33,058 nucleotides of DNA from Chitinophagaceae bacterium (GCA_947380905.1 CANCSS010000023.1:1-33058), one strand, 5' to 3'. Positions 1 to 8,435 are shown, counted from the stretch's first letter. Notes: generated by a model from the sequence alone, not told the origin. Made by a program: numbers and translations.

Positions 1-2
1 AG

Positions 3-140
3 GAGAAATATGCCAAATTTAACGTGCTATTAACCGGGGGGGACATTTGTTATTTTGTACCTCACTTAAAAAAGAGGATATTTGCCGACCAAAATTTAAT
101 ATTTAAAGGACTCTATGCTATTTGCGAAAAAAATAATTAG
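3..140 (+). CDS. coaX: Type III pantothenate kinase, C-terminal end (partial)
   Basis: An open frame enters from the left edge and ends at the TAG at 138-140, giving about 45 residues. They contain VLLTGGD, followed by LKKRIFADQNLIFKGLYAI, which is the usual end of CoaX: the conserved TGGD glycine loop and the closing NLxxxGL helix. CoaX phosphorylates pantothenate in the first step of coenzyme A synthesis and is a cytoplasmic ASKHA-fold kinase. The catalytic N-terminal part lies outside the window. The frame overlaps the start of the downstream outer-membrane protein gene by 26 bases, which suggests translational coupling. The family call rests on a short tail, so it is good but not certain. 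Confidence 0.75.
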   Translation, partial: EKYAKFNVLLTGGDICYFVPHLKKRIFADQNLIFKGLYAICEKNN

Positions 141-1497
141 GTTAATCCCCTTCCTTGGTTTTGTTTGTTTTTTAACCCCAACTCAGGCTCAGATCAATTC
201 CCCATTTTCTAGGTACGGCTTGGGCAATGAAGTCTTAAACAATCAGAATGTAAATAGCCAGGCCATGGGTGGTTTTTCATCCGCCTATACGCCTAGTATG
301 AACAGCAGTTTTGGCCAAAGTATCAATATCAACAACCCCGCTTCTTATGGTTATATTTATATGACCACTTTTGATTTGGGCATCAGCTTAACCAACAATA
401 CTTTAAAAAGTGCTACTCCAGTAGCTAGCTATACTTCTACCTATCTTGTTCCAAATTATATCGCCATAGGAATACCCATCAACAAAGCCAAAAAAATTGG
501 TTTCGCTTTTGGATTAAGGCCGCTTACTCAAATCAATTACTCTTTAAATGAATTTAAAGTAATTTCTTCCGGAGATACCGTAGTCAATAATTACATTGGA
601 CAAGGCGGACTCAATCAAGCCTTCTTTGGTGTAGGTAAAGCATGGAAATATGTAAGCCTGGGTTTTAATACTGGGTATAATTTTGGAAGGAAAAAAATTG
701 AAAATATTAAAACATTTCAATTCAATACAGACTCCACTTATTTTTACCAATCTTTATCAAGTACAAATACTTTATTCGGAGGTGCTTTTTTACATCTTGG
801 ATTGCTAAGTGAATTTCCCATATACACGATCAAGCGACCTAAACTAAACGAAAGAACCGAATATTCCATTAGCATTGGCGCGACTGCTACACTAGATCAA
901 ACCATGACCGGCCAACAAGACATTCTTCGCAATACAGGAAGTTATACGAGTACTGCAGAATCACCATTAGATACGGTCATAAGCAGTATTAATAATGCAG
1001 GAAAAATTATCCTACCAGCGCTTTACACCGGAGGTATTGCTTTGCATAAAAAGGAAGTGGGTGCAAGAGGTGGATATGATCAGTGGGTATTGGGTATAGA
1101 ATATTCAAGTAGGTCCTGGAAAGACAAATATCTTTTTTATGGCCAACAGGATGCTTTGTCCAATTCCTGGATGGTGAGAGTGGGTGCTCAATATTGTCCC
1201 AATGCTTATGAATATGAAAACTACTGGTCTACAGTTGTTTACAGACTTGGTTTTTATACGGGCAAAGATTATATTAATATAGATCACAATGGCCTCCTAG
1301 TTTCTGCCTTTACCACCGGGATGTCTTTACCGATTAGAAAATATCGTTCTTACGATTATCAATTTAGTTTGTTAAATTTAGCTTTACAATTTGGTCAAAG
1401 AGGCACAGGTGTAAATAATTATAAAGAGGGCTTTTTCCAATTCTCCGTGGGCTATAGCCTAAGCGATGTGTGGTTTAATAAACGCAAATATGATTAA
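115..1497 (+). CDS. Putative outer-membrane beta-barrel protein encoded between coaX and lptC
   Basis: A 460-residue protein with an N-terminal signal peptide: positive AKKIIRL, a hydrophobic core at about residues 8-22, and a likely signal peptidase I site after TQA at 25. The mature part opens with NSPFSRYGLGN (28-38), a start I associate with a family of uncharacterised Bacteroidota outer-membrane proteins. It continues with alternating aromatic/polar strands and glycines, as in a beta-barrel, and ends in strand-like segments (FQFSVGYSL, about 440-448). No catalytic motif is visible. The start at 115 lies inside coaX, and its stop overlaps the lptC start by 8 bases, so the three look like one transcript. 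Link to lptC suggests a role in envelope assembly, but that is inference; substrate unknown. Confidence 0.7.
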   Translation: MLFAKKIIRLIPFLGFVCFLTPTQAQINSPFSRYGLGNEVLNNQNVNSQAMGGFSSAYTPSMNSSFGQSININNPASYGYIYMTTFDLGISLTNNTLKSATPVASYTSTYLVPNYIAIGIPINKAKKIGFAFGLRPLTQINYSLNEFKVISSGDTVVNNYIGQGGLNQAFFGVGKAWKYVSLGFNTGYNFGRKKIENIKTFQFNTDSTYFYQSLSSTNTLFGGAFLHLGLLSEFPIYTIKRPKLNERTEYSISIGATATLDQTMTGQQDILRNTGSYTSTAESPLDTVISSINNAGKIILPALYTGGIALHKKEVGARGGYDQWVLGIEYSSRSWKDKYLFYGQQDALSNSWMVRVGAQYCPNAYEYENYWSTVVYRLGFYTGKDYINIDHNGLLVSAFTTGMSLPIRKYRSYDYQFSLLNLALQFGQRGTGVNNYKEGFFQFSVGYSLSDVWFNKRKYD

Positions 1498-2086
1498 CAA
1501 TTCATTGTATACTACATTTAAATTAGCAGTTGCTTGTATGGGTAGCTGCTTTTTTATGTTATCATGTGAAAACAATGTAAATGATGTAAAGGCTTTAAGT
1601 ACCAATGAGGGTGGTGTTGATATCGGAAAAGAGGTGGCTATTTATATCAGCACCGATGGAAAAGTAAGTGCGAAGCTTACTGCCCCTTTCATGAAAAAAT
1701 ATTTACAAGACAAGGGCAGGATGATAGAATTCCCAAATACCATCAAAGCAGATTTCTATAAAGACAACTTAAATGTGGAAAGTAAATTAACTGCCAACTA
1801 CGCAAATTATATTGAAAATGAAAACAAGGTTTTCTTAAGAGATGACGTGGTTGTATACAATATATTGGGGGATACCCTTTGGAGTAAAGAAATGTATTGG
1901 GATCAAAATACCAGTAAATTTACTACCGATAAAGATGTAATTGTAAAACAACACAATCCAATTGCAAAAATATATGGCAAGGGATTAGAGGCGAATCAAA
2001 ATTTAACAGACATACATATTTTTAAACCGCAGTCAAATAGCTATGCAATTATTTCTGACACCAGTGGTTTAAATCCAAAAAAATAA
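1490..2086 (+). CDS. lptC: LPS export periplasmic protein LptC, lipoprotein-like
   Basis: LptC links the inner-membrane LptBFG transporter to the periplasmic LptA bridge that carries lipopolysaccharide to the outer membrane. The 198-residue protein has a hydrophobic N-terminus ending in a lipobox-like MLSC (Cys26), then a region rich in beta strands with the features of the LptC/DUF1239 family: KADFYKDNLNVESKLTANYA, then a segment near ENKVFLRDDVVV and the GDTLWSKEMYWD turn. I chose ATG 1490 rather than an upstream GTG because it gives a normal signal sequence; this start overlaps the preceding stop by 8 bases. The other lpt genes are not in the window. Most family members are anchored by a TM helix, so the lipid anchor is a prediction. 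Confidence 0.85.
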   Translation: MINNSLYTTFKLAVACMGSCFFMLSCENNVNDVKALSTNEGGVDIGKEVAIYISTDGKVSAKLTAPFMKKYLQDKGRMIEFPNTIKADFYKDNLNVESKLTANYANYIENENKVFLRDDVVVYNILGDTLWSKEMYWDQNTSKFTTDKDVIVKQHNPIAKIYGKGLEANQNLTDIHIFKPQSNSYAIISDTSGLNPKK

Positions 2087-2091
2087 TCATT

Positions 2092-3081
2092 ATGGAATAC
2101 AGAAAAATGGGAAAGACTGGCTTACAACTTAGTACTTTAAGTTTTGGTAGCTGGGTTACCTTTCACAAACAAATTAACGACAACGTTGCGGATGAATTGA
2201 TGGGCATTGCTTATGATGCAGGAGTAAACTTTTTTGACAACGCCGAAGTATATGCGTTAGGGGAAAGTGAAAAAATGATGGGTCGTGTAATAAGTAAAAA
2301 AAACTGGGATAGGACTTCTTATGTTTTATCTTCCAAAGCTTTTTTTGGTTGGAGAGGCAAAGAAAACAAACCCAATCAAACGGGATTAAGCAGAAAACAT
2401 TTGACAGAAGCCTGTCATGAAGCATTGCAAAGATTACAAACCGATTACCTTGATCTTTTTTACTGTCATCGTCCTGACAAATCAACACCCATTGAAGAAG
2501 TTGTTCGCACTATGAATACCTTAATTCAACAAGGTAAAATTTTATATTGGGGAACCAGCGAATGGAGCGGTGTTGAAATTATGGAGGCACACCATGTAGC
2601 GTCTGCCTTACATTTAATTGGACCTTCGGTGGAACAGCCTCAGTACAATTTGTTTGAACGTGAAAAAATGGAAAAAGATTACTTGGAGATTTTTAAAAAT
2701 ATAGGCATGGGCACGACCATTTGGAGTCCTTTGGCAGCAGGCTTATTAACAGGCAAATACAACGATGGGGTTCCAGAAGGTTCTAGGTTTCATATCGAAG
2801 GATTTGAGTGGTTGAGAGATCGTTGGTTGATGCAGGATAAAATTAATCGCGTTCAACAATTAGGCGCCATTGCAAAAGCATTAAAAGTGAGTACCGCTTC
2901 TTTGAGTATTGCCTGGTGTATTAAAAATGTAAATGTTACTACTGCTATTTTAGGAGCTACCAGCAAAGCACAATTGACGGACAACTTAACAGCCCTAGAT
3001 ACCGCCGCATTGCTTACTCCTGAAATTATGGAACAAATTGAAGGAATTGTAGAAACAAAACCAAAACTACCAGAATGGTAA
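2092..3081 (+). CDS. Aldo/keto reductase, voltage-gated K+ channel beta-subunit-like subgroup
   Basis: A 329-residue NADPH-dependent oxidoreductase with an (alpha/beta)8 barrel. The catalytic tetrad is present: Asp49 and Tyr54 in DNAEVY, Lys82 in SSKAF, His126 in YCHRPD. Further family marks are GTSEWS (beta-strand 6 region), the QPQYNLFER segment, and SPLAAGLLTGKYNDG near the cofactor site. The pattern is that of the Kv-beta / YghZ (GpR) branch, many of which reduce aldehydes such as methylglyoxal or ketoses. The substrate here cannot be told. It starts 5 bases after lptC, so it is probably cotranscribed, though functionally unrelated. Length is normal for the family and the protein is cytoplasmic. 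Confidence 0.88.
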   Translation: MEYRKMGKTGLQLSTLSFGSWVTFHKQINDNVADELMGIAYDAGVNFFDNAEVYALGESEKMMGRVISKKNWDRTSYVLSSKAFFGWRGKENKPNQTGLSRKHLTEACHEALQRLQTDYLDLFYCHRPDKSTPIEEVVRTMNTLIQQGKILYWGTSEWSGVEIMEAHHVASALHLIGPSVEQPQYNLFEREKMEKDYLEIFKNIGMGTTIWSPLAAGLLTGKYNDGVPEGSRFHIEGFEWLRDRWLMQDKINRVQQLGAIAKALKVSTASLSIAWCIKNVNVTTAILGATSKAQLTDNLTALDTAALLTPEIMEQIEGIVETKPKLPEW

Positions 3082-3113
3082 ATTACCATTTTGAATCCAT
3101 TTAAAAAAGGATC

Positions 3114-4349
3114 ATGCTATTGACACTTATTGCTTCTCTAATTTTGATAGGCTTTTTTTCGGGTTATGAAATTGGTTTTGTAAGTGCCAACCGATTAAGC
3201 TTAGAATTAAAAAAGAAACAAGGAAATAGAGCGGGAAAAATCATTGCTGGTTTTTTACTATCCCCTACTCAATTTATTGGCACTTGCTTAATAGGATTGA
3301 ATATCTCTTTAGTGGTATTTGGTATTTTATTTGAACAGCTACTGGATCAAGTGTTATGGGAAAAATTACATTTAGGTGCTTATTCCGTATTACTTGGCAA
3401 TACCCTTTTATCTACTTTGGTAATTTTACTTATTGGTGAATTGGTACCCAAAGCTATTTTTAAAGCGAGGGCCGTTGCCATGATTTCTACTTTTGCCCCC
3501 CTTGCACGATTTTTTCATTTGCTTTTTAGACCCATCACTATTTTGTTAGTGAATTTAGCTCAATGGGTTTTGCGTACCATTTTTAATGTACAAGTAAGCA
3601 ATAAAAAAGAAGCTTTTACCAAAATAGATTTGGCTCATTTTGTACAACAAACAAAGCAGCAACAAGAACAACAGGATTTAAATACCGATTTATTTGAAAA
3701 TGCATTAAGCTTGCCTGATATTAAAATAAGAGAGTGCTTGGTGCCAAGAACAGAAATTATTGGAGTAGAATTAAGTACTTCTATCGCCTCCTTAAGTGAA
3801 ATGTTTATAGAAACAAAATTAAGCAAGCTTATTGTGTATGATGAAAGTTTAGATACTATTGTTGGGTATGTACATCAACTCGATTTGTTTAAAAAGCCAA
3901 CCAGTATCTCCACCATATTGCATTCCATTCCTTTGGTAACCGAAAGTATGAATGCTGCCGATTTAATAAGCTTGTTTTCAAAAAAGAGAAAAAGCATTGC
4001 CTGGGTAGTAGATGAATTTGGAGGCACTGCTGGTATTGTGACAATGGAAGATGTATTGGAAGAAATTTTCGGAGAAATTGAGGACGAGTATGATGAGCAA
4101 GAATTGCTGGAAAAAAAGATGAGCGAAAGCGAGTATTTGTTTAGTGGACGTTTAGAATTAGATTACTTATATGAAAAATATGGCATAGATTTTTCAGCAG
4201 ATGCTGCTGAAACCTTAAGCGGCTATTTGATACATCAACATGGGTCGATTCCCATGCCCAGGAGCATTATCCATTTGAGCCATTTTGATGCCGAAATATT
4301 GGCTGTAAGTACTACCCGCATTGAAAAGGTTAAAATAACCATTCGCTAA
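3114..4349 (+). CDS. CNNM/CorC-family membrane protein with DUF21, CBS pair and CorC_HlyC domains
   Basis: A 411-residue protein often annotated as 'hemolysin family'. Residues 1 to about 175 form the DUF21 (CNNM) membrane domain, with hydrophobic segments near 1-20, 50-75, 95-115 and 120-145. Two CBS domains follow (about 200-330), with the characteristic LVPRTEIIG at the first and the DEFGGTAGIVTMEDVLEEIFGEI signature at the second. The C-terminal CorC_HlyC domain starts with LFSGRLELD. Relatives take part in Mg2+ (and perhaps Co2+) efflux or homeostasis; the haemolysin label is historical. In Bacteroidota a relative is GldE of the gliding apparatus, but nothing here points to gliding. ATG 3114 is preceded by AAAAAAGGATC, one of the few purine-rich ribosome-binding-like stretches here. 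Confidence 0.88.
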   Translation: MLLTLIASLILIGFFSGYEIGFVSANRLSLELKKKQGNRAGKIIAGFLLSPTQFIGTCLIGLNISLVVFGILFEQLLDQVLWEKLHLGAYSVLLGNTLLSTLVILLIGELVPKAIFKARAVAMISTFAPLARFFHLLFRPITILLVNLAQWVLRTIFNVQVSNKKEAFTKIDLAHFVQQTKQQQEQQDLNTDLFENALSLPDIKIRECLVPRTEIIGVELSTSIASLSEMFIETKLSKLIVYDESLDTIVGYVHQLDLFKKPTSISTILHSIPLVTESMNAADLISLFSKKRKSIAWVVDEFGGTAGIVTMEDVLEEIFGEIEDEYDEQELLEKKMSESEYLFSGRLELDYLYEKYGIDFSADAAETLSGYLIHQHGSIPMPRSIIHLSHFDAEILAVSTTRIEKVKITIR

Positions 4350-4357
4350 TAATTTTC

Positions 4358-4365
4358 TAATTTTG
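4358..4365 (+). promoter_or_regulatory. Putative -7 element TAATTTTG upstream of tatC
   Basis: Exact match to the Bacteroidota sigma-A -7 consensus TAnnTTTG, 53 bases before the tatC start, just after the stop of the preceding gene. No convincing TTTG -33 box at the expected 17-23 base spacing, so it is only a candidate. Confidence 0.35.
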
Positions 4366-4418
4366 GACCCCTCTTTTGACCCAGAACCCTTAACTTTAGC
4401 CCTCATTGAAATTAATTC

Positions 4419-5270
4419 ATGGCACTATTTGACCGATTTAAAAAAAGTGATGATTCAGAGATGTCTTTCATCGATCATCTTGAAGTATTAAGAGGAACCA
4501 TTGTACGTTCTTTATCTTCTGTATTAATTACCTCCATCGTAATATTTATCTATCGCGATTGGATTATGGACAAAGTAATTACCGGTCCACTGAATTCAGA
4601 CTTTATCACCTACAAGGCATTTTGTAGCTTAAGCCATTGGTTGCATTTAGGTGATTCCCTTTGCATGCCTCCTGTAAAAGTATCCTTGCAAAGTACCACT
4701 TTTGGAGGTCAATTTTTAAGTAGTATTAGTATGGCATTTGTAGGAGGCTTAATTGTCGCCTTCCCTTATATATTTTACCAAATATGGTCATTTGTAAAGC
4801 CTGCATTAAAAGAAAAAGAAGTAAAAAATACCAGGTTTATGATTTTTTGGGTGTCTTTCTTTTTTTTCATGGGTGCTGCATTTGGCTTTTTTGTGTTAGG
4901 ACCATTTACTTTTAATTTCTTAGCGGGTTTCCAACTGGGTACCAAGGGGGCCATTACCACCATTCCTACCTTTGCAGATTATTTAGACAATTTAACCAAC
5001 CTAATTTTAGGTTGTGGCATTGCCTTTGAATTACCTGTCATCGTTTTTCTATTAACCAAAATTGGACTCATCACGCCTAAATTTTTAACCACTACGCGTA
5101 AATATGCAGTGGTGATTATTTTGTTTGTGGCGGCCTTTATTACACCAAGTCCAGACTGGTATAGCCAAACCATTGTATTTATTCCTTTATATACCTTGTT
5201 TGAATTTAGCATCTTTGTTTCAAGATGGGCCCATAAGTCTGTTAAGAAATCAGAAGAAGAATGGGATTAA
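4419..5270 (+). CDS. tatC: Twin-arginine translocase subunit TatC
   Basis: TatC is the receptor for twin-arginine signal peptides in the inner membrane. The 283-residue protein has six predicted helices and the family order: SFIDHLEVLR near the N-terminus, a first periplasmic loop with Cys69 and Cys82, FPYIFYQIWSFVKPALKEKE (the E. coli Glu103 region is kept), and the PSPDW turn before the last helices (ITPSPDWYSQ). Two things stand out. The TM1-TM2 loop is long. The usual HLxELR motif reads HLEVLR, with Val23 in the position of E. coli Glu15. No tatA/tatB gene lies in the window. Four exported enzymes at 18873-27083 carry Tat signals, so the system should be functional. Confidence 0.95.
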   Translation: MALFDRFKKSDDSEMSFIDHLEVLRGTIVRSLSSVLITSIVIFIYRDWIMDKVITGPLNSDFITYKAFCSLSHWLHLGDSLCMPPVKVSLQSTTFGGQFLSSISMAFVGGLIVAFPYIFYQIWSFVKPALKEKEVKNTRFMIFWVSFFFFMGAAFGFFVLGPFTFNFLAGFQLGTKGAITTIPTFADYLDNLTNLILGCGIAFELPVIVFLLTKIGLITPKFLTTTRKYAVVIILFVAAFITPSPDWYSQTIVFIPLYTLFEFSIFVSRWAHKSVKKSEEEWD

Positions 5271-5334
5271 TAAGGATCCTTTAAATAAGGAGACAAAGTA
5301 ATAATCGATATTTTATACCAATAAAATAAAAAAT

Positions 5335-5787
5335 ATGTCTTTTGTATTTGATAGTAGCAAACCCATTGCCTTAGGAGCTGACCATGCTGGTGTTGATTAT
5401 AAAAATGCCATTAAAACTTGGTTGGAAGAAAAAGGCTACACAGTCAAAGATTTTGGAACCTATACTTCCGACGCTGTGGATTACCCCGACTTTGCACATC
5501 CTACCGCTAGTAGTGTAGAAAACAAAGAGGCTTCTTTCGGAATTTTATTTTGTGGCAGTGCCAATGGCGTTGCCATGACAGCAAACAAACATGCAGGGGT
5601 TAGAGCAGGTATATGCTGGTTAACCGAACTGGCCGAACTTACCCGTTTACACAACGATTCAAATATTATTTGTATCCCTGCAAGATATGTAGCATTAGAT
5701 TTGGCCAAAGAAATGATAGAAAAATTCATGACTACTCCATTTGAAGGAGGAAGACATCAAAATAGAGTCAATAAAATCACTTGCTAG
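5335..5787 (+). CDS. rpiB: Ribose-5-phosphate isomerase B
   Basis: RpiB interconverts ribose 5-phosphate and ribulose 5-phosphate in the non-oxidative pentose phosphate pathway. The 150-residue protein has the LacA/RpiB Rossmann-like fold: LGADHAGVDYK at the N-terminus (the Asp-His pair that opens the sugar ring), VDYPDFAHP, the catalytic Cys73 followed by the anion-binding loop in FCGSANGVAMTANK, and the end helices with HNDSNII and EGGRHQNRVNKI. Length is typical. It stands between tatC and a peptidase gene with 64 bases upstream and 47 downstream. A short palindrome (AAGGATCCTT, 5272-5281) lies upstream but is not a terminator. Confidence 0.93.
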   Translation: MSFVFDSSKPIALGADHAGVDYKNAIKTWLEEKGYTVKDFGTYTSDAVDYPDFAHPTASSVENKEASFGILFCGSANGVAMTANKHAGVRAGICWLTELAELTRLHNDSNIICIPARYVALDLAKEMIEKFMTTPFEGGRHQNRVNKITC

Positions 5788-5834
5788 CAAAAGCAGCAAA
5801 TTAAAAACCATTTTTTTTCATTAAACAAATAACC

Positions 5835-7289
5835 ATGCGAAAATTATTATTTTTACCAGTTTTACTAATTTGTGCTTTAACTCAAGCGCAAACCATTGAT
5901 GCAAGTACTGCAGCAAAAGCAATTACAGCAGCGGGATTAAAAGACCACTTAAGTATCATTGCTGGTGCAGAAATGCAAGGAAGAGAAACTGGAACAGAGG
6001 GAGAAAGAAGAGCAGCCGCCTATTTAATAAGTCAATATAAAAAATTTAAGTTAAAGCCAGGAAACAATGGCGCTTATACTTTGCCTTTTAAATTGTACCA
6101 AGACAAAGTAGTAAGCTCTGAGTTAAAAGTAAATGGAGAACCGTATACCCTAGACAAAGACTATTGGGTAAATGCCTCCAATGTGCCTCAAAAATCTTTA
6201 AAAACCAATGCAGTTATTTTCGTAGGCAACGACTTTAATGACAAATCTACGGTGGATGTAAAAGGAAAATTATTAGTCGCTACTGAAAATAAAGAAAGAA
6301 GCATGATGAAAATTATGGCTGCTCAAAAATTAGGAGCACTAGGAATTATTATTATTGCCAATAACAATCCTACCATGGCAAGCAATTTGACAGGTAGATT
6401 AAGTTTAACAGCACCAACTGCTAATTTTGTAAGTATGACTGTCACTAAAAGTGTAGGGAGTCGTTTATTGGGAGGTAGTAAAGATTTTTCAGATCAAGAA
6501 TTAGCGGATGTGCCTAAGGGTGTTTACAGTACCACTATTGATTGGGCTACGGAGCGCAACACTAGCGAAGTGCCAAGTGCCGATGTTATTACCATTTTGC
6601 CAAGCAAGGAAAAAACAGACGAATACTTATTTATTACAAGTCATTATGATCACTTAGGCATGAAAGATGGTGTGATTAATTATGGTGCGGATGATGATGG
6701 TTCGGGCACTACCAGTGTGGTAGCCATTGCCAATGCATTTGCAGAAGCCACCAAAAAAGGATTTAGCCCTAAGCGCAATATTGTATTTATGAATGTGTCT
6801 GGCGAAGAAAAAGGATTATTGGGTTCTAGATATTACAGCGAACATCCTGTATATCCTTTGGAAAAGACAACAGCCGATTTGAATATTGACATGGTAGGAA
6901 GAATTGATCCTACTTACAAAGGAGATTCAATGAACTATGTATATGTGATTGGTGAAGACAAATTAAGCAGCGATTTACAACCTATTACCGATAAGATCAA
7001 TGAACATTATCATATGGAATTAGACAGAAGGTTCAATGACCCAAAAGACATTAACCGTTTTTATTACCGCAGCGACCATTTTAATTTTGCTGCCAAAGGC
7101 GTTCCAGTAATTTTCTATTTTAATGGCACCCATAGAGATTACCACAAACCAACTGACACAGTTGATAAAATCAATTTTGACTTGATGGAGAAGAGAGTAA
7201 GAATGATTTTTGAAACTGCCTGGGAAATGGCCATGAGAGAAGACATGTTAAAAAGAGACATGCCTTTGAATATGCCTGCAGGGAGATAA
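5835..7289 (+). CDS. Secreted M28-family zinc peptidase with inserted PA domain
   Basis: A 484-residue exported aminopeptidase-type enzyme. Residues 1-19 form a signal peptide ending in TQAQ. A protease-associated (PA) domain fills about 120-200. The M28 domain begins near 260 and shows all metal ligands: His270 in SHYDH, Asp287 in GADDDGSG, the Glu324-Glu325 pair in SGEEKGLLGS, Asp352 in NIDMVGR and His437 in DYHKPTDT. It should bind two zinc ions and remove N-terminal residues from peptides in the periplasm or outside the cell. No C-terminal type IX sorting domain is visible. The substrate is unknown. A strong hairpin 45 bases after the stop ends the transcript. Confidence 0.9.
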   Translation: MRKLLFLPVLLICALTQAQTIDASTAAKAITAAGLKDHLSIIAGAEMQGRETGTEGERRAAAYLISQYKKFKLKPGNNGAYTLPFKLYQDKVVSSELKVNGEPYTLDKDYWVNASNVPQKSLKTNAVIFVGNDFNDKSTVDVKGKLLVATENKERSMMKIMAAQKLGALGIIIIANNNPTMASNLTGRLSLTAPTANFVSMTVTKSVGSRLLGGSKDFSDQELADVPKGVYSTTIDWATERNTSEVPSADVITILPSKEKTDEYLFITSHYDHLGMKDGVINYGADDDGSGTTSVVAIANAFAEATKKGFSPKRNIVFMNVSGEEKGLLGSRYYSEHPVYPLEKTTADLNIDMVGRIDPTYKGDSMNYVYVIGEDKLSSDLQPITDKINEHYHMELDRRFNDPKDINRFYYRSDHFNFAAKGVPVIFYFNGTHRDYHKPTDTVDKINFDLMEKRVRMIFETAWEMAMREDMLKRDMPLNMPAGR

Positions 7290-7333
7290 AATAGTAGGCC
7301 CTTAATTATTAATTAAATATTGATTCCTATTTA

Positions 7334-7373
7334 AATAAATCGACGCCCTCATGAACGAGGGCGTCGATTTATT
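7334..7373. terminator. Bidirectional hairpin terminator between convergent genes
   Basis: Perfect 17-bp inverted repeat: 7334-7350 pairs with 7357-7373, with a 6-base loop ATGAAC. The inner ten pairs (CGACGCCCTC / GAGGGCGTCG) are GC-rich and the outer seven are A/T, giving U-rich ends in both directions. It lies between the M28 peptidase (+) and the deoxyhypusine-synthase-like gene (-). Confidence 0.9.
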
Positions 7374-7381
7374 ATAGTTTT

Positions 7382-8356
7382 CTACTGGCCTAATATATAA
7401 GCAAATATCAATGGCACCACAATGGTGGCATCGCTTTCCACTATAAATTTAGGTGTGTGTATGTCTAATTTACCCCAGGTAATTTTTTCATTGGGTACCG
7501 CTCCCGAATAAGAACCATAAGAAGTAGTGCTATCACTTACTTGACAAAAATAACTCCAAAAAGGAACGTCATGCCATTCTAAATCTTGATACATCATAGG
7601 TACGACACAAATTGGAAAGTCACCTGCGATACCGCCACCCACTTGAAAAAATCCTACACCCTTGCCACCACTATTTGCACGGTACCACTCAGTTAGTTCC
7701 ACCATGTATTCAATACCATTTTTAACCGTAGACGCTTTTAATTCTTTCTTGATCACATAGCTCGCAAATATATTTCCAGTGGTGCTGTCTTCCCAACCTG
7801 GCACTACGATAGGAATATTCTTTTTTGCTGCAGCCACAATCCAGCTGTCTTTAGGATCAATCTCATAATATTGCTCTAACTCACCACTCAATACCACTTG
7901 GTATATAAACTCATGTGGAAAATAGCGCTCTCCTTTTGCTTCCGCTTGCTTCCAATATTTCACTATGTGTTTTTGCAATCTTCTAAAGGCTTCTTCTTCT
8001 GGGATACAAGTATCTGTTACCCGGTTGTAGTGATTTTCTAATAAGTCCCACTCATCTTGCGGAGTGAGGTCTCGATAATTGGGTACTCTCTTGTAATGGC
8101 TATGGGCTACCAAATTCATTACATCTTCCTCCAGGTTTGCACCAGTGCAACTAATAATAGCAATTTTATCCTGACGAATCATTTCAGCCAAGCTAATGCC
8201 CAATTCGGCAGTACTCATTGCTCCAGCTAAACTTACCAGCATTTTCCCCCCTTCTAAAAGGTGGGTCTCATAGCCTTTGGCAGCATCTACCAAGGCGGCA
8301 GCGTTAAAATGTCTATAATGATGTTCTACAAACTTAGAAATAGGACCTTTGCTCAT
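7382..8356 (-). CDS. Deoxyhypusine synthase family protein (bacterial homologue)
   Basis: A 324-residue protein of the family that transfers the aminobutyl group of spermidine in an NAD-dependent reaction. Eukaryotic and archaeal members modify eIF5A; bacteria have no eIF5A, and bacterial relatives are thought to work in polyamine metabolism, for example homospermidine formation. Visible marks: LVSLAGAMSTAELG, SCTGANLEEDV and VPGWEDSTTGNIF (cofactor pocket), FQVGGGIAGDFPI, and WGK with Lys296 in the position of the catalytic lysine, followed by ESDATIVVPL. I chose ATG 8356: upstream codons would add 42 residues unlike the family and would run over the putative promoter. No speA/speE-like gene lies nearby. 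The family is firm; the reaction is not. Confidence 0.85.
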   Translation of the reverse strand: MSKGPISKFVEHHYRHFNAAALVDAAKGYETHLLEGGKMLVSLAGAMSTAELGISLAEMIRQDKIAIISCTGANLEEDVMNLVAHSHYKRVPNYRDLTPQDEWDLLENHYNRVTDTCIPEEEAFRRLQKHIVKYWKQAEAKGERYFPHEFIYQVVLSGELEQYYEIDPKDSWIVAAAKKNIPIVVPGWEDSTTGNIFASYVIKKELKASTVKNGIEYMVELTEWYRANSGGKGVGFFQVGGGIAGDFPICVVPMMYQDLEWHDVPFWSYFCQVSDSTTSYGSYSGAVPNEKITWGKLDIHTPKFIVESDATIVVPLIFAYILGQ

Positions 8357-8372
8357 TTTTTTCGATTTGAAG

Positions 8373-8380
8373 CAAAAGTA
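8373..8380 (-). promoter_or_regulatory. Putative -7 element TACTTTTG of the deoxyhypusine-synthase-like gene
   Basis: Exact TAnnTTTG match on the minus strand, 16 bases upstream of the ATG at 8356, which gives a very short leader. The -33 region is poor. Its position supports the shorter start. Confidence 0.5.
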
Positions 8381-8427
8381 AATTTTTTTGTGGACATAGC
8401 GTATAATTGCTGCATCTGAATAAATAC

Positions 8428-8435
8428 TAACTTTA
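8428..8435 (+). promoter_or_regulatory. Possible -7 element TAACTTTA of the SdpI-family gene
   Basis: A 7 of 8 match to TAnnTTTG, 18 bases before ATG 8454, with an ATTG about 18 bases upstream as a weak -33 box. It shares the 97-base divergent gap with the minus-strand promoter at 8373-8380. Confidence 0.3.

Noticed and set aside
4329..4341. Inverted repeat GGTTAAAATAACC at the end of the CNNM gene
   Set aside because: Lies inside coding sequence, with five weak pairs; no evidence for an operator.
5272..5281. Palindrome AAGGATCCTT between tatC and rpiB
   Set aside because: Ten bases only, no loop and no T run; likely chance.
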